DNA of 64,000 bases, taken from contig QZCP01000279.1 in the NCBI GenBank assembly GCA_003956705.1, forward strand, positions 186,001-250,000, read 5' to 3'. The translations under genes were made by a program, and so were the position numbers. Source of the stretch: Brevipalpus yothersi. Lineage: Eukaryota > Arthropoda > Arachnida > Trombidiformes > Tenuipalpidae. Of the stretch, positions 57,492 to 64,000 are shown one piece after another (the first letter of the stretch is position 1; each line of letters begins with the position of its first letter). Under the pieces are notes generated by a model, which saw nothing but the letters and a program-made list of their open reading frames with translations, had not been told where the DNA came from and did no database searches.

Positions 57492-57803
57492 TCATCCTAG
57501 AGGTAGAAAGATCTCGGTAAGTTGAGACAGATATAAAGCCCCAAAACAAATGAAGAACAGAATCATCACTACGATCGTCGAAACGGAGACTAACAGGTGC
57601 TTTAATTGTCTGGTTGGTTTGAATTGAAGTAAAACTTTCATGCTCAAACTCGAAACTAGAAGCCCAGATGTTGTTGAAAAAACAAATGGGCGCTCATAAA
57701 ATGCTCTCCAAAATGATCTCGATTCGCAATCGTTGAAAGGATTCAGGTTGCTCAAAGTAGCATCATGCTGCTGTTTTACAGGATTAGTTTTGTCCTTATT
57801 CAT
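57492..57803 (-). CDS. possible small two-pass membrane protein, antisense to esterase copy 3
   Basis: ORF of 103 residues from an ATG at 57803. A polar N-terminus leads to a weak hydrophobic segment (FVFSTTSGLLVSSLSMKVLL) and a strong one (LLVSVSTIVVMILFFICFGALYL). It overlaps the first 39 bases of the esterase-like copy 3 on the other strand. There is no recognised domain and the composition could arise by chance in AT-rich DNA, so this is tentative. Confidence 0.3.
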   Translation of the reverse strand: MNKDKTNPVKQQHDATLSNLNPFNDCESRSFWRAFYERPFVFSTTSGLLVSSLSMKVLLQFKPTRQLKHLLVSVSTIVVMILFFICFGALYLSQLTEIFLPLG

Positions 57804-59617
57804 TTACATTTGTGTGGACCAATCATCAAGACGAACTCAGGGAGAGTTATTGGTGTGATTGAAAACTATAGTATCGATGATGTTGCCTACTTCCGTGGGA
57901 CTCCATGTGCAAAACCACCGATTAGCAATCTGAGATTTGCCAAAACTAAACCAGTAGAAAATTGGAACGATGCTCTTGATGCTAATGAAGAGGCACCCTA
58001 TTGTTATGGTCTCAGAACTTCAGCACGATATCTTCGCAGAAAATATTCGGAGATTGTTCAACATTGATCATCATTGCCACCCCAAAAGCTCTCCAGCAGC
58101 CAGGATCACGACCAGTGATCCTAATCGTCGATTTGGGAAGAGCTTTGTCCCTAGGAAATTACCATGGGGATTCAACCGATTATTAGGCTCTACCCACCAA
58201 GTAGGATTTGATCTACATTAGAATTCATTCTCGTCTGAACATTTTCGATTTTACTTACACCATGGCTGATGGTGGTCTGAATGGAAACTAATAAATTATC
58301 TTGTCTGTGACCGTTGGAAAGATATGAAATATCAAACTTTTGACTTTTCATCCTTGGTAGCTCTGTATGGTCTTGACGATCAGTATATGGCTTTACACTG
58401 GATCGAAGATAACATCAAGAATTTCGGCGACCCAAACAAGATCACAATTTTCTGGAGTAGTGAATCGGACCAACTAGCAGCTGCTCACTTATTTAGGCGA
58501 AGGCTTATCTGAAAATGCAATTGTTCAATCAGGTAGCTGCCAAATTCTCCATTCCATAGAAAGCAAGAGATAGTAGATTAAGCCACCAATATTGTAATTG
58601 ATCCTGTTGGCTGTAAAAAAGCGAAAAATGTACTCGATTGTCTACGACAAAGAGATGCAGAAGAGCTTGCAGATGCTATCCCTCGAAGATGGGCTGCTAT
58701 CGAACCAGTAAAAGATTCTGATTCTGATTACATTCCTTCGACTACTGATGAAATAGCATCAGGTACTGAAGGTGGTTTGGCCACAGATAAGCCAAATGTC
58801 AACGTTCTGCTAGGGTATTCTCAAGATGAAGCTTCTTTACAACTATCTGGAGTTGAACCAAAAATTTTTGCCGATGCCGAATTGACTACAAAGGATGCCT
58901 TAGAAGTAATTGAAATGCTCTTTGATAGTGAAGCTGTTGATAAAATTGCTGAGATTTATCTTGGTAATACTAATCAGCCATTGTCTATCCGAAAAATCGA
59001 GCAAAGATTGACCAAATTGGTGGATGACACTATCATTACGTGTCCATTGGTGCCAACAACTCATGTTAATCAATTATGCGACTCTCAATTGGAGGAAGGA
59101 ATTTGTCCAGGAGAAAGTGTCATCAATAAGTATCTTTTGAATTTTATGGCAAATTTGGGCATGAAGATGGAAAAATGAGTGATAAAATGATGAATATTAT
59201 TGCAAATTTTGCTCGCACTGGGTGAGTCGAGTGTTTTTTGACATCGTAATGCTAATTACTATATTCTGCATTCATTATGAAGGGATACAATTTCTTTGCA
59301 TGGGTTACACTCATTTTTCATTCCATGTTTTCCTAGAGAACCACCGAAGAGCAATGAGGAATGACCATCATATATTTCCAAACCTAACAAGTATCCAGAA
59401 TTTATTTTGAGGAGCAAAAAAGGTATATTTGACTACTCGATTGGAAAATATTGTGTCGAAAATGCTCAGTTCTTCAATGACAATCTAATAACTAATAACT
59501 AGTTACTATGCACTTGATAACTATACAATTATTAAGCTGAGGGAAGTTGACTAGAAAACCTATTTGAAGAAAGTTTTAAAAAATCAACTATATTACGCAG
59601 TTTTTCAGAACTTCTAA
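57765..59617 (+). pseudogene. carboxylesterase-like pseudogene (copy 3)
   Basis: Homology to copies 1, 2 and 4 runs from a short signal-like start (LLFYRISFVLIHLHLC) through the C-terminal exon. Breaks are several: a lost base in the SEDCLTLTI block near 58050 shifts the frame; stops occur in the following blocks (for example after the equivalent of GNYGLYDQ, with inserted sequence near 58285-58350, and again near 58570); and the region equivalent to exon 2 is shortened, running from CPLVPTT straight into NQLCDSQ without the GQKKGETYF block. The elbow is altered to WSSESD. Segments such as VEPKIFADAELTTKDAL remain nearly identical to copy 2, so decay is recent or conversion continued after inactivation. 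Confidence 0.88.
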
Positions 59618-59893
59618 TTTAATTCATGATATTTCAAATGCATTTTATTAAATTCAATTTTTCCCAGAGGGATAATGCTTCATCAGAACTCTCTTGGCCA
59701 AACAATATCAGCTTGTAGCTAAAAATTGTCATACCAAGAAACTTAAAGGACATCCTGTGTATATCCAGATTTTATTAATTATTTTTCTTCTATTATTGGA
59801 ATACATGTTTAATGTATAATGTATGTAGATAAGTTTTTCAAGATAAATATTGATTCAAATGGAGATTAAAACAGAAAATTTACGTGTACAGCT

Positions 59894-59982
59894 CTTTTTT
59901 GAATGATTGTCACAAACATTGGCAATAAGGCAGCTTTGGCTAGTGTATTTATCGCCAATGTTCGTGCAATCGTTCAGAAAAG
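59894..59982 (+). ncRNA. candidate pre-miRNA hairpin, miR-219-like seed
   Basis: The two arms (about 59894-59926 and 59950-59982) pair over some 33 bases with one bulged U, a couple of mismatches and G-U pairs, around a loop of roughly 22 bases. This is the size and shape of an animal miRNA precursor. The 5' arm contains TGATTGTCACAAACATTGGC starting at 59904; its bases 2-8 (GATTGTC) equal the seed of miR-219, although the rest of the sequence differs from it. The mature arm choice and Drosha/Dicer ends cannot be judged here. A decayed inverted-repeat transposon would also give such a structure. Confidence 0.35.
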
Positions 59983-60157
59983 CTTTATTTTATACTTTTT
60001 ATGATCTGAATGTTTCTGTCAACATATTTTTAACAGCTGTCTCATGAAGCAAAAAAACTTTCTCTCTGTTTCCATTGGGTAACTTTAATTATTGTTAATG
60101 AAGTATAATTTTAAGGCAATTTAAGCAGCATATTCTGACCAGACAAGTAAATTAAGC

Positions 60158-62164
60158 ATGAATCTTTCAGTGGTTAAAGTTTTCAGTAGCATTTTTCTGA
60201 TTCAAGTAACCATTTTTCATATTTACTCATGCGAAACAGTTATTGGTAAAACACCAATCATCAAGACAAATTCAGGAAAAGTTGTCGGTGTAATTAATCA
60301 ATTTACCGTGGGTGATGTGGCCTATTTCTTTGGGATTCCTTATGCAAAAGCACCAGTTGGACAACTGAGATTCGCCAAGCCTCAACCAGCAGAAAGATGG
60401 ACCGACGTTTTTGAAGCAAGTGGAGAGGTTTCTTATTGTTATGAGCCGATAACTTCGGCAAGATTTGTTCGAAAGAAGTATTCCGAAGATTGTTTAACAT
60501 TAACAATAGCTGCTCCACCAAAAGCACTTCAAGAACCGGGATCACGACCTGTGATTGTTGATATGGGACGAGATGCCAGTGCAGACACATATAATGGCTT
60601 CATAACTGAATATTATCCACTGGTTATAAGGCAAGATTTGATTCTGGTTAGAATTCGCTCACGTCGAAACATTTTCGGTTTTGCTTATACCATGGCTGAT
60701 GATGGTCTGGATGGAAACTATGGCCTCTATGATCAGAAAATGGGTCTAAAGTGGATCAAAGATAATATTAAAAATTTTGGAGGTGATCCCAATAGGATAA
60801 CACTTTTTGGTAGCAGTTCTGGCGCCCAATTGACAACAGCTCACTTAGTATCTCCTTACTCTCGAGGTCTGTTCGATAATGTCATAATTCAATCTAAAAG
60901 TCTCTTCACATTGAACCCAAACACAAATGAACGGGTTGATGAATCAACCAACCTAGTAATTGAACGTGTTGGGTGTAAGAAAGCAAAAAATGTTCTTGAT
61001 TGTCTACGTCAAAAGGATCCTCAAGAGCTGATTGATGCTCTTCCAGAGCGATGGGAAGCATTTGTACCAGTACCAGATTCTGATTATATTCCTTTTACAA
61101 CTAGCGAGCTTTTAGCTTATGGTGAAGGAAAAACAGATCTTGGTAATCAAAATACCAACTTTCTGTTAGGATATTCTCAAGGTGAAGCCTCTGTTCAACT
61201 ATCTAAGATTGCTCCAAATATTTTTTCCAATGCCAAATTGACCACAGAAGATGCCTTAGATGTAATTGAGATGCTTTTCAAGAGCGAAGCTGTGGATAAG
61301 GTTGCGGAAATGTATCTTGGAGATGTGAAACAGCCACTTTCCATCTTGAAAATTCAGACTGGTCTAACCAAATTGATTAACGATATCACAATCACTTGTC
61401 CATTAGTACTCACTGGTGTTGGAGCCAGCGCAGGTTTGTATATGATGATTTTAAGTAATGAAAAGATGTATTCAAAATTTTTCTTCTTTAATAGGTCAAA
61501 AGAAAGGTCAAACTTATTTCTTCGTATTCAATCACTTAGTTAATTGGCATGCTAATTCGTTGTGCAATTCTCAGTATGAAGAGGGCATATGTCCTCCAGA
61601 CAATGTTAGCATTGAATACGGAATTGCCTTTACTGATGAGTTTGGTGATAAATACAGTGATGAAGATAGAAAGATGACTCATAAATTGCAAAACATTTTT
61701 GGGACTTTCGCACGAACTGGGTAAGTTGAATCATCTTATTGATCGCTGATCAAACTAATGTAAATGGCCTACTGTAAAGCTCATAGAAATTGAAATTGAA
61801 ATTGACTGAAGGGGGACCAAATATCATAGAGTCATAAGGAAATTGGAGAGAATTTATCTTAAAATTTTGACTCATTTTGTTTACTAGGAAACCTCCAATG
61901 AGTCCTGATGAATGGCCATCATATAATTCCAAACCTAACAAGTATCCAGCACTTGTTTTAACGAGCAAAAAAGATACATTGGACTACTCGATTGGAAAAT
62001 ATTGTGTCGAAAATGCCCAATTTTTGGAGGACAATCTAATCGATCCTAAATATTACCCACTCGATAAATATACTTTACCAAAACAGAAGAAAATTGATTA
62101 TAAATCAAACTTGAAGAGTATTTTGGAGAATCAACTCTATTATGGAGCTTTCCAGGGCTATTAA
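60158..62164 (+). CDS. carboxylesterase-like secreted protein 4 (predicted catalytically dead)
   Basis: Three exons (60158-61433, 61495-61720, 61888-62164) join to 592 residues, with intron positions as in copies 1 and 2. Signal peptide VFSSIFLIQVTIFHIYSC. The oxyanion region reads MGRDA and the His region GICPPDN, so both catalytic elements are missing. The elbow reads GSSSG, so here the GxSxG pattern survives, unlike in copies 1 and 2. The acidic residue in GYSQGEASVQ is kept. Overall more diverged, except for one block (RIRSRRNIFGFAYTMADDG and onward) that is nearly identical to copy 1 at DNA level. The first intron uses a weaker GTTTGT donor. Confidence 0.88.
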
Positions 62165-63918
62165 TATTTCGACCTTTGACCACTTTTTTACTCCTGATTT
62201 TTATCCAAAGGAATTCGTTTTCTTAAAAAATGCAATGAATTTGACAAAGTTTCAAATTGTTTGTTCATATTTGATCAGTTCATTTTGCTATGCAATTTTT
62301 TTTTATCCGCTGATAGTAGCATTTTTCACACTGATCATGATGATTTTACTAATCTGTGGTATTCATTTGGAGATAGAATATCTACCTGAAATTGGAATCT
62401 GATAGTACTTGTAGATATCTTTCTTTCCCATCTGTTGGCAATCGAAAGGACGAAAAACTTTGTTTTACATATATCATATGTATCATATCAAATTTGCGAA
62501 AGAATCAACTCTTAATCGTGTGGAACTTCAGTCCACAGATCAGAGGGAATGGTTAAAATATTAAAACCTTTAAAGCTTGAAGTTTATCAACTTCTGAGAA
62601 TTTGAATTGGATTGAAAACATTCCAGGAAGATTGATTGTCGAGTCTTTTATCGGAAAGTAGTCAAAAAAAAATTGTCTTTCGAAATTATTCAGCCCAAAA
62701 ATTTGTCAGAATTTTGATTAATACTAATGTTCAAGAAATGTGAATGAAAAATCAATTAGAAAATTCTTTTTGTCCACGAATTCTTTGGTCAATTAGATGA
62801 GATAGTATTTTCTTTTTTTTCACAGAATTCAGCAGAAAATTGCAATAATTTTCATATTTATAACCACGATAAAATTAAACTTGATTGTCATATCAATTTG
62901 ATTCTACGTCATTCAAGATAAAAATTAGCTTTGTTAAATATTCAGGTGTGAAAAAATATTGCGAATAGTATCATTGATTTCAATCTTTCCCTGAAAAATG
63001 CGTAATATATTTACGTTAATTGCTTTTCGAATCACAATGGAATTTGCCCTCCGAAATGCACTTAGATCAGTAAACAATAATCGTTTGTCTTGCTATTCCG
63101 GAAGCGAAAGAGAATGATCAATTGTGTTTCCAGAAAAAAAGTCAACTTTTGTGGAGCATTTTTATTCAGGTTGAGAAAGCAATGAAAATCGCTGCTTAAT
63201 TATCGTGTCAGAGGCGTGTGATTCCATTTGATCAGCTGATCCAATAGTTAGATATAATTATCCAAGTACTCGAATCAAGAAAAATCGTTCACATTATTAT
63301 CATTTCTTGATTTTACTTTCGTTCTTATTATTATTATTATGTGTAACATTAGCATCAGAGGCTTGGTAATAATATCAAACAAACGAGCCCACACGAATGT
63401 TTCGTGAAAAGTTCAAAGACAGGAGCAAAGTTTGAGTTATTAGATAATGAAAAGAGAGGGAGAGAGAGAAAGAGAAATCATTCTGATTGATTACTGGTCT
63501 ACTTCAAAAAGAGGCTTGTTTCTAGTATCTAATCAACGTTACTGATTTTGACAAATGAAACACTATGTTATATACACAAAACTCCTCGAAATATGAGCTT
63601 CAGAATTATCACAAGAAAAAATATGACCATTGACCTGTCTCTCAATATGAACACGCTGTGAGGGTATGTGTTGATCATACACATTGATATGGCGAAAAAA
63701 GAGATCATTTTCAGTACTGTCTTGTATCGATTGATTATTCATGGGGAAAAAAATTTTTTCCAGGCCATGCGATGCTGACCTGAACAATTTTCGGCATCAA
63801 AAATACATCTTGCCTCATAAGCGATCTTTTGAAGTGAGCTTTAACGGCAATCAACTTGCTGTAAAGTGACGTTCGGTGACGAGATCAATTCATGATCAAT
63901 TAGTTGTGGATCGGCCAA
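62165..63918. other. intergenic region, nothing recognised
   Basis: AT-rich, with a short ATT-repeat near 63325-63340 and a GA-rich patch near 63450-63475. No ORF on either strand shows a domain or a splice partner. Confidence 0.45.
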
Positions 63919-63994
63919 ATGAGTCAAAAATTAGCACCAATCTCACGACATGTTCTTTTGGATCCACAATCAAAGTTTGAAGTCCTTGATGAGT
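63919..63994 (+). CDS. probable first coding exon of a gene running off the window
   Basis: ATG at 63919 opens 25 codons (MSQKLAPISRHVLLDPQSKF then EVLDE) and reaches a perfect GTAAGT donor at 63995, leaving phase 1. The ending DPQSKFEVLDE resembles the segment just before the glycine loop in STE20-type protein kinases, but with only 25 residues this is a guess. Confidence 0.35.
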
Positions 63995-64000
63995 GTAAGT

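Noticed and set aside
63563..63787. Minus-strand ORF near the right end
   Set aside because: Seventy-four codons with no recognisable domain, signal or splice partner.
1..64000. tRNA, rRNA or CRISPR features
   Set aside because: No tRNA B-box with a matching A-box, no rRNA-like sequence and no spaced direct repeats were seen on either strand by eye.

Overview
The window is eukaryotic nuclear DNA, AT-rich and gene-dense. Most genes are split by very short introns (about 50-90 nt) with GT-AG ends and GTAAGT-like donors, and there are several long (GA/CT)n and (AAAGAG)n microsatellites. The gene set (type A leucine-rich-repeat GPCR, sarah/RCAN, TANGO1, AKTIP/FTS, PRRC2, SMOC, minor-spliceosome 35K protein, tandem carboxylesterase-like genes, cathepsin B) is that of an arthropod. 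The compact structure and expanded secreted families fit a mite best, but that placement is inference. A 12-base run of N at 41609-41620 shows this is an assembled scaffold.

Layout. 0-12 kb is a run of conserved housekeeping genes: HSPBAP1-like JmjC protein (-), SUGP1 splicing factor (-), TRABD (-), RMDN2/3-like mitochondrial/ER tether (+), SNRNP35 (-) and AKTIP (-). 12.5-14.2 kb is a secreted SMOC-like matrix protein (+). 14.3-25.3 kb holds two tandem paralogues of about 960 residues (+), type I membrane proteins with a LolA-like ectodomain and PAN/Apple modules, with a four-pass orphan gene (-) between them. 25.4-28.2 kb holds a broken partial copy of NGLY1, an orphan gene (-) and the intact NGLY1 (+). 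28.3-39.5 kb holds TANGO1/MIA3 (-) head to head with IMP3 (+), a poorly resolved small gene, RCAN (-) and PRRC2 (-). 40.6-48.8 kb is one large gene, the LGR1 glycoprotein-hormone receptor homologue (+), with long repeat-filled introns. 49.9-62.2 kb is a secreted-hydrolase block: cathepsin B and four carboxylesterase-like genes in tandem (+), one of them a pseudogene.

The most unusual content is (1) the esterase-like array, whose members have lost the oxyanion-hole Gly-Gly motif and the catalytic His while keeping signal peptides and the fold signatures, and which shows gene-conversion-like identity between copies; (2) the tandem LolA-like/PAN receptor pair; (3) a pre-miRNA-like hairpin between two esterase genes whose 5' arm carries a miR-219-type seed; and (4) a perfect 34-bp palindrome upstream of the esterase array.

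Exon coordinates were read by eye. For the genes where exon lengths were summed, the joined coding length is a multiple of three, which supports the models. No database search was possible, so family names rest on recognised motifs.
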